From Lachnospiraceae bacterium (lineage in GTDB: Bacteria > Bacillota > Clostridia > Lachnospirales > Lachnospiraceae), in contig JAFZWG010000003.1 in NCBI GenBank assembly GCA_017617395.1, forward strand, positions 1-35,553: a stretch of DNA of 35,553 bases, given 5' to 3'. The notes under the pieces were generated by a model. It ran no database searches. It was not told the DNA's origin and was given only the letters and a program-made list of their open reading frames with translations. The translations under genes were made by a program, and so were the position numbers. Positions 6,403-13,837 of this stretch are shown here, in pieces; within the stretch, counting starts at the first letter, position 1, and each line of letters starts with the position of its first letter.

Positions 6403-8592
6403 ATGACACTTAAGAAAGAACGGGCCGGCATCATTGCCATGGTGATGTATGCGCAGATGATCCTGGTCGTTTTTGTGATCAGTGCATCGCTTGCAAGAGA
6501 CGTCGGTCTCGGCGGCGTTGTTCTGCCTTTGATCATTCGCGCGGCGGTGCTTACGGCTTTGGTGCTGATCGGTGCGATTGTTGCGTATTTTCTGGTTCCG
6601 AAGAAGAAGCGGTCGTGGTTTATCCTCGGCGCGTTCGGCTTTGAGATTCTTGCCTGGGCGCTCGCGGCTGTCTGGATGGGTCTTAAGGGCGTGTTCGGTG
6701 CCACCGAGTTTTTGTGCGTCTTCCTGATTGCGGCGCTTTTGGTGATCGGAGCAGCGGTTCATACGCTGCTGGCGCCCAGGAAGGAGAAGGGAAACTGGTC
6801 GCGCGTTCGACTTATGGCTTCTCTTTGCACCATCGTTTTGATGGTCGGTGCATTTTACGTCGTTCTGCATTTCCGCAACGACTTTATGCGCGCGGATGTG
6901 ACGCTTTTGATGTTCTGCCTGTGTGCGGTATCGCTTTTGTGCTTCTGGTGGTTCTCCGATTCCGTGAACCATGTGCTGACGCTTATAATCATCCTTGTTC
7001 AGGTGATTTCGTATATCGTGTGCTTCGGCAAATTGTGCGCGAACAAGGAGCAGCAGGAGCTGATTGGTGTTGTGCTTAAGAGCAACAACATGTCGCACAT
7101 TCTGACGATGCTCGCGATGCTTCTGGTGTTCCTGCTGGCGGTTGCTGTTTTGCTGCAGTACCTCAAGAACCTTCAGGTCATCGGCAAATACGCCTCGGTA
7201 ACGTTCACGTGCATCGTGATCGGTATGCTGATGCTGCTCGGATCGTTGCAGGATAAGCTCGGCAACGCGGCCGGCATCGATTCCGGCGACGCGGTTACGA
7301 CCGAGGATTACTGCCTGTATGTGCGCACGGATGACCCTGCGCAGGAGCTCTCCGATGCGACCGGATACAAGATTGCATACGGCGCTGAGGGCCGCACCAT
7401 CGCGATGGCGAAGGCTGTGGAGGCGCTTTCGGAGAAAGCCGGCACGTCGCTTACGCTTCGCGGTTACGATTCCCGCATCGAGGCAGCGGAGGCGCTTCGA
7501 AACGGGGAGGTGCAGGCGGTATTTATCGAGGGGTTGTACGCGGAGATCATTGACGCTGCGTACGATGCGATGGAGATGGATGCGTCGTTTACCGGCAGTA
7601 CCCGTTCGATTCTGACTCTTTCGATTCCTTCGGTTCCCGACGATCCCGAGCCTACGGATGAGCCGGAGGATCCGAACGCGACACCGACACCGACGCTTAA
7701 GCCGGGTGACCCGACACCGACGCCGGATCCGTTCCAGCCGGCAGAATTTAAAGAGCGGCCGGACAACTCCGGAATTGACCTTTCGACGACTCCGTTCACA
7801 GTTCTTTTGAGCGGTATCGATACCTTCGGCGGTATTTCCGCGAGAAGCCGAAGCGACGTGAACCTTCTGATGTGTATCAACCCGACGACGAAGGAGATTG
7901 CGATCGTCACGACGCCTCGAGACGCTTACGTTCATATTCCGGGCAAGACCAGGAAGCTTCGCGACAAGCTCACGCACGCGGGCATCTACGGTCCGCAGTA
8001 CTCGATGGCGACGCTGGAGCACCTCTACAGCGTGCCGGTGGACTTCTATGTGAGAGTGAATTTCTCGAGCGTTGTAAAGATTGTGGATGTTCTCGGCGGT
8101 GTGGATGCGCAGTCGCTGTACACGTTTACTTCCGAGGACGGATACAACTACCGCAAGGGCATGATGCATATGAACGGAGCACAGGCGCTCTCGTTCGTGC
8201 GCGAGCGTCACAACGTTCCGGGCGGCGACTATACGAGAGGAAAGCACCAGATTGAGGTCATCAAGGGCCTGATCAACAAGGTGACATCCTCGAAGGTGCT
8301 CTCGAATTACGAAAGCTTCCTGAATACGCTGTCGAAGAGCTTCCAGACGGACATCACGGTTTCGCAGATCGCGCAGCTGGCGACGATGCAGTCGAGTGAC
8401 GGTGCGAACTGGCACATCACGTCGTATGAGACGGTGGCGAGCGGCGATTGGGCGCTTTGCGATGCGATGCCGAGCACGAAGCTGTGGGTAGCGGTTCTCG
8501 ATGTGGATTCGATCGCGAAGTCCTCGGGCCTGATGAGACGTGTCTTAAACGGTGAGTATATCCAGGACGGCGAGTATAAGTACGACAAGTAA
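6403..8592 (+). CDS. Polytopic LytR-CpsA-Psr (LCP) family protein
   Basis: A 729-residue membrane protein. The first ~295 residues contain eight or nine hydrophobic helices. A small extracytoplasmic domain follows (about 300-405), resembling a piece of a periplasmic binding fold. Then comes a Pro/Thr/Asp-rich linker (about 409-446) and a C-terminal LCP domain (about 467-660) with LLSGID, the acidic/Arg motif at TTPRDAYVHIPG and FVRERH near 597-602. LCP enzymes transfer polyprenyl-phosphate-linked glycopolymers (teichoic acid, capsule) to peptidoglycan. Typical LCP proteins have one helix; this multi-helix form with an extra domain is a larger variant. AGGGAGG precedes the ATG by 4 nt. The adjacent kinase/regulator pair could be an envelope-stress system, but no link is shown. 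Confidence 0.85.
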   Translation: MTLKKERAGIIAMVMYAQMILVVFVISASLARDVGLGGVVLPLIIRAAVLTALVLIGAIVAYFLVPKKKRSWFILGAFGFEILAWALAAVWMGLKGVFGATEFLCVFLIAALLVIGAAVHTLLAPRKEKGNWSRVRLMASLCTIVLMVGAFYVVLHFRNDFMRADVTLLMFCLCAVSLLCFWWFSDSVNHVLTLIIILVQVISYIVCFGKLCANKEQQELIGVVLKSNNMSHILTMLAMLLVFLLAVAVLLQYLKNLQVIGKYASVTFTCIVIGMLMLLGSLQDKLGNAAGIDSGDAVTTEDYCLYVRTDDPAQELSDATGYKIAYGAEGRTIAMAKAVEALSEKAGTSLTLRGYDSRIEAAEALRNGEVQAVFIEGLYAEIIDAAYDAMEMDASFTGSTRSILTLSIPSVPDDPEPTDEPEDPNATPTPTLKPGDPTPTPDPFQPAEFKERPDNSGIDLSTTPFTVLLSGIDTFGGISARSRSDVNLLMCINPTTKEIAIVTTPRDAYVHIPGKTRKLRDKLTHAGIYGPQYSMATLEHLYSVPVDFYVRVNFSSVVKIVDVLGGVDAQSLYTFTSEDGYNYRKGMMHMNGAQALSFVRERHNVPGGDYTRGKHQIEVIKGLINKVTSSKVLSNYESFLNTLSKSFQTDITVSQIAQLATMQSSDGANWHITSYETVASGDWALCDAMPSTKLWVAVLDVDSIAKSSGLMRRVLNGEYIQDGEYKYDK

Positions 8593-8636
8593 GTTTCATT
8601 GATGATCACGGCGCGGGGGCAGGGCTCCCGTGCCGT

Positions 8637-8661
8637 ATTTTCCGAAGGGAGCGCGGAAAAT
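8637..8661 (+). repeat. Small palindrome built from the 9-mer word
   Basis: ATTTTCCG (8637-8644) and CGGAAAAT (8654-8661) form an 8-bp stem with a 9-nt loop between the LCP gene and the kinase gene. A GGCGCGGG/CCCGTGCC hairpin lies just upstream (about 8610-8635). Together they may act as a weak terminator. Confidence 0.4.
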
Positions 8662-8687
8662 GCTCCCCGGCAACCCAGGAGGCGACC

Positions 8688-10175
8688 ATGCGTCTTAGAA
8701 GGCGAATTCTCATTGCCATCATCCTCTGTCTGTTACTGCCGCTTCTGGCAATTGCGATCGTGGTTGCCCTGATTCTCAGGTTTCAGGTGCATCTGCTGTC
8801 GGTTTCGTACAACGTCAAGACCGACACGTTCGAGGTCATTCAAAACTCGCCTTCGCTGTTTGAGAGCCTGACGAGGGACGATTACAACGACCTGCTCGAG
8901 ACGGTACGCAATGACCCTTTGCTGGTCAATGACCCAGCGTGGCTTTCGGAGCGAAACGCAGGCCTTTCGGAGAAGCACACGTTTTTATGCTTCCGTGTGG
9001 ACGGGTTGATCGTGTATAACGGAAACCCCGACTTTTATGACAAGCTGGAGTCGCCGCTTCCCGATTTCCGGGAGCCGGACGAGGAGAGCGACAAGAGCAT
9101 ATACCTGGAGGGCGAGTCACATGCGCTGATCCGCCAGATTGACATGCGCGGCGAGGACGGGTCGGAGCAGTCGCTGTTCTTTATCACGGACATCAACCAC
9201 GTGCTGCCGCAGTGGAAGAAGACATTTTTCGAGGCGCTGATCGCGATGTTGATCGTGCTGACGATCACAACGCTGATTGTTGTGCGGTGGCTCACCCGAA
9301 GCGTTGTCGTGCCGCTCTCGGCGATCAACGAGGCGGCGAACCAGATTGCGAAGGGAAACCTTGATTGTGCCTTGCCGGTCGGCAAGAAGGACGAGATCGG
9401 GCGGCTGCAGGCGGACTTCGAGTCGATGCGCGTGAACCTGAAAGAGATGACGGAGAGCCGCCGGCGCTACGAGCAGGATTACCACGACATGATCGCGAGC
9501 ATCAGTCACGACTTAAAGACGCCGCTTACGGCCATCCGCGGCTACGCCGAGGGCCTTCTTGACAACGTCGCGGACACGCCCGAGAAGCGCGAGCGGTATT
9601 TTCGGACGATCCACACCAAGGCGACCGACATGGAGCGCATGGTGGAGGAGTTGACATTTTTCGCGAAGATCGAGCAGCGCGCGATGAAGTACGAGTTTCG
9701 GGAAATGCAGGTCCACGGCTTCCTAGCGGACTGCATCGAGGACCTTTCGCTTGACCTCGAGACACGCGGCGTGACGATCTCGTGCGAGGAGCACATTCCG
9801 GAGAGCCTCACGGCGGTGTTTGATCCCGAGCACATCAAGCGTGTGCTCGTCAACATCATCGGAAACTCCGAAAAATACATGGACAAGCCGGACGGGCGCA
9901 TCTCCGTCGGCGTGGACGAGGAGGGCGATTTCGTGCGCTTCTCGGTCACGGACAACGGCTGCGGCATCCCCGCGTCCGACATGCCCTTCATCTTTGATCG
10001 TTTCTACCGCGGCGACGCGTCCCGCGGTACGAAAAAAGGCGGCAACGGCATCGGCCTTTCGATCGTGAAGTCCATCGTGAGCGCGCACGGCGGGTCTGTG
10101 AAGGCCTCGAGCGCCCCCGGCAAATGGACCACCATCAGCTTCACGCTCCCGAAGCATGCGGAGCAACTGCCGTAG
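8688..10175 (+). CDS. HAMP-domain sensor histidine kinase
   Basis: A 495-residue classic membrane kinase: helix 1 at about 6-30, an extracytoplasmic sensor of about 130 residues, helix 2 at about 180-203, a HAMP domain, HisKA with His274 (SISHDLKTPLTAIRGYAEG), and HATPase_c with N393 (IIGNSEKY), D422 (DNGCGIP), the FDRFYRGD motif and the KGGNGIGLSIVKSIV loop. It should phosphorylate the OmpR-type regulator whose gene starts 26 nt downstream. The order kinase-then-regulator is the reverse of the common order. AGGAGG stands before the ATG. The stimulus is unknown; the LCP neighbour upstream suggests but does not prove an envelope signal. Confidence 0.92.
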   Translation: MRLRRRILIAIILCLLLPLLAIAIVVALILRFQVHLLSVSYNVKTDTFEVIQNSPSLFESLTRDDYNDLLETVRNDPLLVNDPAWLSERNAGLSEKHTFLCFRVDGLIVYNGNPDFYDKLESPLPDFREPDEESDKSIYLEGESHALIRQIDMRGEDGSEQSLFFITDINHVLPQWKKTFFEALIAMLIVLTITTLIVVRWLTRSVVVPLSAINEAANQIAKGNLDCALPVGKKDEIGRLQADFESMRVNLKEMTESRRRYEQDYHDMIASISHDLKTPLTAIRGYAEGLLDNVADTPEKRERYFRTIHTKATDMERMVEELTFFAKIEQRAMKYEFREMQVHGFLADCIEDLSLDLETRGVTISCEEHIPESLTAVFDPEHIKRVLVNIIGNSEKYMDKPDGRISVGVDEEGDFVRFSVTDNGCGIPASDMPFIFDRFYRGDASRGTKKGGNGIGLSIVKSIVSAHGGSVKASSAPGKWTTISFTLPKHAEQLP

Positions 10176-10201
10176 TCTGACGTCGGTAACGGAGGTTTTT
10201 T

Positions 10202-10909
10202 ATGGAATCGGAAAATAAACAATCCATCCTGATCATTGAGGACGAGGAGGCCATCGCCGAGCTGGAGCGCGACTACCTGGAGCAGTCGGGCTACCGCGTG
10301 GAACTTGCCGGCGACGGTTCCCTTGGCCTTGCGCGCGCCCTCGAGGAGGACTTCGACCTTGTCATCCTCGACATCATGCTTCCCGGCCTTGACGGCTTCA
10401 GCGTCTGCAAGCGCATCCGCGAGTCCAAAAACATCCCGATCCTCCTTGTCTCGGCCAAAAAGGACGAAGCCGACAAGGTCAGCGGCCTGGGCCTCGGTGC
10501 CGACGACTACATCACCAAGCCCTTCAGCCCTTCCGAGCTCACTGCCCGCGTTCGCGCCCACCTCTCCCGGTATGCGCGCCTCACCGGCTCGGGCTCCCGC
10601 TCCGTCAGCGATGTCATCGAGATTCGCTCTCTCCACATCGACAAATCCGCCCGCCGTGTCCTCGTGAACGGCGAAGAGCGCCTCTTTACGAACAAAGAAT
10701 TTGACCTCCTCGTCTTCCTTGCGGAGCACCCGAACCAGGTCTTCTCCAAGGACGAACTCTTCCGCGCCATCTGGGAGATGGAGGTTGTCGGCGAGATCGC
10801 GACCGTGACGGTGCACATCAAAAAGATCCGCGAGAAAATCGAGCCGGTTCCGGGTAGCCCTCAGTTCATCGAAACCATCTGGGGCGTCGGCTACCGGTTT
10901 AAGGCGTAA
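10202..10909 (+). CDS. OmpR/PhoB-family response regulator
   Basis: A 235-residue transcription factor. The receiver domain (about 8-120) has the acidic pair in IEDEE, phospho-acceptor Asp57 (VILDIMLPG), Thr/Ser in LLVSAKK and Lys106 (ITKPF). The C-terminal winged helix (about 135-233) ends in the usual FIETIWGVGYRFK motif. ATG10202 is preceded by GGAGG. It is the partner of the kinase directly upstream. Targets are unknown. Confidence 0.95.
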   Translation: MESENKQSILIIEDEEAIAELERDYLEQSGYRVELAGDGSLGLARALEEDFDLVILDIMLPGLDGFSVCKRIRESKNIPILLVSAKKDEADKVSGLGLGADDYITKPFSPSELTARVRAHLSRYARLTGSGSRSVSDVIEIRSLHIDKSARRVLVNGEERLFTNKEFDLLVFLAEHPNQVFSKDELFRAIWEMEVVGEIATVTVHIKKIREKIEPVPGSPQFIETIWGVGYRFKA

Positions 10910-10980
10910 GGCGGCTGAGCGTTCGGACGCCGGGGCTCTGCCTCCCGGAAGGAATTCGGGCAGAGGCTCAGCAAAGCCCG

Positions 10981-11065
10981 CGTCAGCTGCACGGGGCATC
11001 TAAGCGCCCGCTTCAAACGAATATCGAAAGGCCGTTCCGTCGAAACTCGCTACGCTCAAACATCT
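10981..11065 (+). repeat. Foldback element, copy 2 (5' half only)
   Basis: These 85 bp match 1985-2069 without gaps at about 92% (seven differences), including the ATCTAAGCGCCCG arm (10999-11011) and the ACTCGCT.CGCTCAAACATCT loop. The 3' half, with the complementary arm CGCTAAGAT, is absent; the match stops exactly where an ordinary terminator begins. A CTCTGCC/GGCAGAG hairpin lies just upstream (about 10935-10970). This looks like a truncated copy. Confidence 0.75.
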
Positions 11066-11071
11066 ATTATT

Positions 11072-11096
11072 GGCGGAGACTGACTCCGCCTTTTTT
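11072..11096 (+). terminator. Rho-independent terminator
   Basis: A 7-bp GC-rich stem, GGCGGAG (11072-11078) with CTCCGCC (11084-11090), loop ACTGA, followed by six T. It can end the kinase/regulator transcript. The 11097-11239 stretch after it shows no gene. Confidence 0.85.
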
Positions 11097-11239
11097 GTTG
11101 AGTTCTTTGCGGGAGGCAAAGGAGGCCTTGGACAGGGGCAAGGAGTGGCATAAAACGCGGTTTTGACGGAAATCATTGCTTTTTTGGTGAATTTTGCGGC
11201 GGTTTTGGAAGGGGGAGGCAGGATGGGCAAAATCTGTGG

Positions 11240-11268
11240 TGGAGATTCCTCTTTTGGGATGCTATACT
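11240..11268 (+). promoter_or_regulatory. Promoter of a candidate small RNA
   Basis: TGGAGA (11240-11245), a 17-bp spacer and TATACT (11263-11268). No gene with a ribosome-binding site follows before the terminator at 11355-11383. Confidence 0.5.
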
Positions 11269-11274
11269 AAGGCC

Positions 11275-11383
11275 AGAGAAAAGACATCCTAACCGCCTCA
11301 AACACAAACATGGTTGTCAAGTATTCACCTTTGTTATTAACACTTTCCGAAAAGGCCGGAAGACGCAAGTCTTCCGGCTTTTT
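11275..11383 (+). ncRNA. Candidate small non-coding RNA (about 110 nt)
   Basis: A promoter-like pair (TGGAGA-17-TATACT) and a perfect intrinsic terminator (10-bp stem 11355-11364/11369-11378, GCAA tetraloop, T5) bracket about 110 nt, and another terminator (11072-11096) lies upstream. The body is AT-richer than the neighbourhood. It does not look like SRP RNA, 6S or tmRNA. An ATG at 11310 opens a 38-codon frame running through the terminator without a good Shine-Dalgarno, so a peptide is unlikely. Identity unknown; the call rests only on the promoter and terminator signals. Confidence 0.4.
11355..11383 (+). terminator. Strong rho-independent terminator
   Basis: GCCGGAAGAC (11355-11364) pairs perfectly with GTCTTCCGGC (11369-11378) across a GCAA tetraloop, followed by T5. 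Confidence 0.88.
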
Positions 11384-11422
11384 CGTGTTTGGGATTTTCG
11401 GGCGCGGAGGCGCGGCGAGACG

Positions 11423-11451
11423 TTGAAAACGGGGCGGTTTTGTGCTATTCT
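11423..11451 (+). promoter_or_regulatory. Promoter of pepD
   Basis: TTGAAA (11423-11428), a 17-bp spacer and TATTCT (11446-11451) lie 50 bp before the pepD start codon. Confidence 0.65.
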
Positions 11452-11501
11452 ACAGGTAGAATTGCGGGCGCGGGTGGCGCCCGGGATGAGGAGGAGACGA
11501 C

Positions 11502-12980
11502 ATGGCGACCGAGATTACGGCGAAGGAAGTAAGGAAGTATTTTGCGGAGATTTGCGCGATCCCGCACGGGTCGGGCAACACGAAGGGAATTCAGGAGTAT
11601 TTGCAGAAGTTTGCGGCGGCGCACGGGCTTGCGTGCGTGACGGAGCCGTGCGGGAATGTGATCATCAAGAAGGCGGCGACGCCGGGGTGCGAGGGCGCGC
11701 CGGCGGTGGTGCTGCAGGGACATATGGACATGGTGGCCGTGAAGGAGCCCGGCTGCGCGAAGGACCTCGAGCACGAGGGGCTTGACCTGGCGATCACGCC
11801 GGACGGGCAGTATCTCTTCGCCAAGGGCACGTCCCTGGGCGGCGACGACGGCATTGCGATCGCGTACGGGCTGGCGGTGCTGGCGTCCGAGGAGATCGTG
11901 CATCCGGCGATTGAGCTGGTGGCGACGGTGGACGAGGAGACCGGCATGGACGGCGCGAAGGAGCTTCGGCCGGAGGATGTGGCGGGGCGCATTTGGCTCA
12001 ACCTCGATTCCGAGGACGAGGGCATTCTGCTGGTCGGCTGCGCGGGCGGTCTGACGCAGGAGTCGGTGTTCCCGGTGACGCGCGACACGGTTTCGGGTAA
12101 CCTTTTGCGCATCGCGGTTCGAGGCTGCAAGGGCGGCCACTCCGGGACGGAGATCGACAAGAACCGCGCGAACGCGATTCTGCTTTTGGCGGAGCTTCTG
12201 GAGACGATGAACTGCGGGAAAATGCTGCAGCCCCTGTGGATCTGCGGCGGCGAGAAGGACAACGCGATTCCGACGTCGGCGGAGATGGTGATCTGCGTCA
12301 ACGATTACGAGAGATATGAGATCTGCAGAGCATTTGATGCGGCCGAGCGCAAGCTTTTGGACGCGTACCGGATGCAGGAGCCGGGTGTCTCATTTGCGCT
12401 TGAAGAAACGGAAAATGGTGGCGAATTCATGATTCAGGAGGGCAGCTACCGCGTGATGAACGCGGAGAGCGTGCGAAAGCTTCTCGATTTCCTGTTGCTC
12501 GTGCCGTTCGGCGTGAGCGAGATGAGCGTGGAGCCCAAGGGGCTCGTGGAGACGTCGAACAACGTGGGCATCGTGCGCACGGTCGGCGAGACGGTGATCG
12601 TGGACAGCTCCGTGCGAAGCATGGTTGAGGTGAAGAAGCAGCTGCTTGCCGAGAAGATCGCGCTTTTGACGTCCCTGTGCGGCGGGCACACGACCACGCA
12701 GGCCGAGTATCCGGGCTGGCAGTACAAGCAGGATTCGCCGCTGCGCGACGCGTGGATCGCGGAGTACCGCGAGCAGTACGGCAGCGAGCCGGTCGTGAAG
12801 ACGATTCACGCGGGCCTTGAGTGCGGACTGATCATCGAGCACATGCCCGAGGTCGACGCGATCAGCTTCGGCCCGAACATCCTCGACATCCACACGACCG
12901 CGGAGCGCATGGAGATTGCGTCCGTGGAGCGCACGTGGAAGCTGTTGATCGGCCTTTTGGCGCGGCTTGCGCGCGGGTAG
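11502..12980 (+). CDS. pepD: Aminoacyl-histidine dipeptidase (M20 family, PepD)
   Basis: A 492-residue cytosolic metallopeptidase of the PepD type (family length about 485). Expected zinc ligands and catalytic residues are visible: His74 and Asp76 (QGHMDM), Asp115 (LGGDDG), Glu145/Glu146 (VDEETGM), Asp169 (NLDSEDEG) and His464 (DIHTTAERM). It hydrolyses Xaa-His and other dipeptides, including carnosine-like ones, for amino-acid recycling. The lid domain lies in the middle (about 205-385). GAGGAGG precedes the ATG. It is monocistronic between its own promoter and a bidirectional terminator. Confidence 0.95.
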   Translation: MATEITAKEVRKYFAEICAIPHGSGNTKGIQEYLQKFAAAHGLACVTEPCGNVIIKKAATPGCEGAPAVVLQGHMDMVAVKEPGCAKDLEHEGLDLAITPDGQYLFAKGTSLGGDDGIAIAYGLAVLASEEIVHPAIELVATVDEETGMDGAKELRPEDVAGRIWLNLDSEDEGILLVGCAGGLTQESVFPVTRDTVSGNLLRIAVRGCKGGHSGTEIDKNRANAILLLAELLETMNCGKMLQPLWICGGEKDNAIPTSAEMVICVNDYERYEICRAFDAAERKLLDAYRMQEPGVSFALEETENGGEFMIQEGSYRVMNAESVRKLLDFLLLVPFGVSEMSVEPKGLVETSNNVGIVRTVGETVIVDSSVRSMVEVKKQLLAEKIALLTSLCGGHTTTQAEYPGWQYKQDSPLRDAWIAEYREQYGSEPVVKTIHAGLECGLIIEHMPEVDAISFGPNILDIHTTAERMEIASVERTWKLLIGLLARLARG

Positions 12981-13027
12981 GCCGGGATCCGGCTGACGTC
13001 CGGGTGAATTTTACGAAAAAAGCAACG

Positions 13028-13058
13028 AAAATGCCGCCGGCTTTCGCCGACGGCATTT
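13028..13058. terminator. Bidirectional terminator between pepD and hsp20
   Basis: AAATGCCG (13029-13036) pairs with CGGCATTT (13051-13058), with an inner CCGG/CCG part. The plus strand has a T-rich 3' arm; the minus strand has a long T-rich tail after the stem (13010-13028). It serves the two convergent genes. Confidence 0.7.
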
Positions 13059-13082
13059 GTGTTTCCCGGAAGTTCCCGGGGA

Positions 13083-13649
13083 TCAGTCGATGTTGATGGA
13101 AGAGGTCTCTTCCGGCGCGTCACAGGTGACGGTCAGAATGCCGTTCGAGAAGTTCGCGCGCACGGTCGTGACGTCGATCTTGCCAACCTTGAAGGCGCGC
13201 TCCACCTTGCCGTAGTAACGGTCGGAGTAGCGGTCGTAGTTGGAAGGATTTTCCGTCTCGCCCGGGGTGATGTCCTCGAACTCGCGGTTCGCGCGGATGA
13301 TGATCTCGCTGTCGCGGTAGTCGACGCGGATGTTGGACTTGTCATAGCCGGGCAGCTCGGCGCGGATGGTGATCTTTCCGTTGGTGCGGATGACGTCCGC
13401 GTGAATCTTGCGGCCCTTGGTGAACGGATTCTCGATATCCGGAACCTTCAGGTTCTTGGTGAATTTGGCGAACGGTGCGCGATAGTTGGTTTTAGGCGCC
13501 TCTTTCTTCTCCCCGAACAGACCGTTCCGCTTCACATTCTTCTTGAAATCCTTGATCTCGCCGACACCGTCGCGCAGGCCCTTGTCGAGCGTGTCGAGCA
13601 TGTCGTGAAATGCTTCGGAAAACTGATTGATCAAATCGTTGTCGTACAT
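13083..13649 (-). CDS. Hsp20/alpha-crystallin small heat-shock protein
   Basis: A 188-residue protein whose C-terminal half (about 82-187) is an alpha-crystallin domain: ITIRAELPGYDKSNIRVDY, then FKVGKIDVTTVRANFSNGILTVTC, corresponding to the usual A-x-x-x-n-GvL block (here RANFSNGIL). The ~80-residue N-terminal region is charged and unusually long. Such ATP-independent holdases bind unfolding proteins. The I-x-I tail motif is present in altered form (SINID). AGGAGG lies just before the ATG on the minus strand. No CIRCE operator (TTAGCACTC/GAGTGCTAA) is visible upstream, so HrcA control is not indicated. Confidence 0.9.
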   Translation of the reverse strand: MYDNDLINQFSEAFHDMLDTLDKGLRDGVGEIKDFKKNVKRNGLFGEKKEAPKTNYRAPFAKFTKNLKVPDIENPFTKGRKIHADVIRTNGKITIRAELPGYDKSNIRVDYRDSEIIIRANREFEDITPGETENPSNYDRYSDRYYGKVERAFKVGKIDVTTVRANFSNGILTVTCDAPEETSSINID

Positions 13650-13715
13650 TGATTAAATACCTCCTGTTCCTCGTTGCTTGCGCAAGCAGGTAAACCACAA
13701 TTACCTTGTGAGTAT

Positions 13716-13744
13716 GTTATACAACATTTCCGCCCCGGAGTCAA
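13716..13744 (-). promoter_or_regulatory. Promoter of hsp20
   Basis: On the minus strand TTGACT (13744-13739), a 17-bp spacer and TATAAC (13721-13716), 67 bp before the start codon. Confidence 0.65.
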
Positions 13745-13754
13745 GAAAAATTTA

Positions 13755-13775
13755 CGGGGCGCACGAGGCGCCCCG
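13755..13775 (-). terminator. Terminator of the minus-strand solute-binding gene
   Basis: An 8-bp GC stem (13768-13775 with 13755-13762, 5-nt loop) read on the minus strand is followed by an AT-rich tail with five consecutive T. A second hairpin, TCGGAAAA/TTTTCCGA (13809-13816/13824-13831), lies between it and the stop codon. Confidence 0.7.
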
Positions 13776-13837
13776 CAGTCGTTCGGTTTCATTTTTCGCA
13801 AACGTTCTTCGGAAAATGCTGCTTTTTCCGAGGTCGA

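Noticed and set aside
6367-8415. Minus-strand frame of 682 codons opposite the LCP gene
   Set aside because: Arg/His-rich antisense of a well-supported membrane protein; long only because of GC bias at third positions.
11310-11426. 38-codon peptide in the candidate small RNA region
   Set aside because: No Shine-Dalgarno sequence, and the frame runs through a strong terminator.
13650-13744. CIRCE-type heat-shock operator upstream of hsp20
   Set aside because: No TTAGCACTC/GAGTGCTAA inverted repeat is present.
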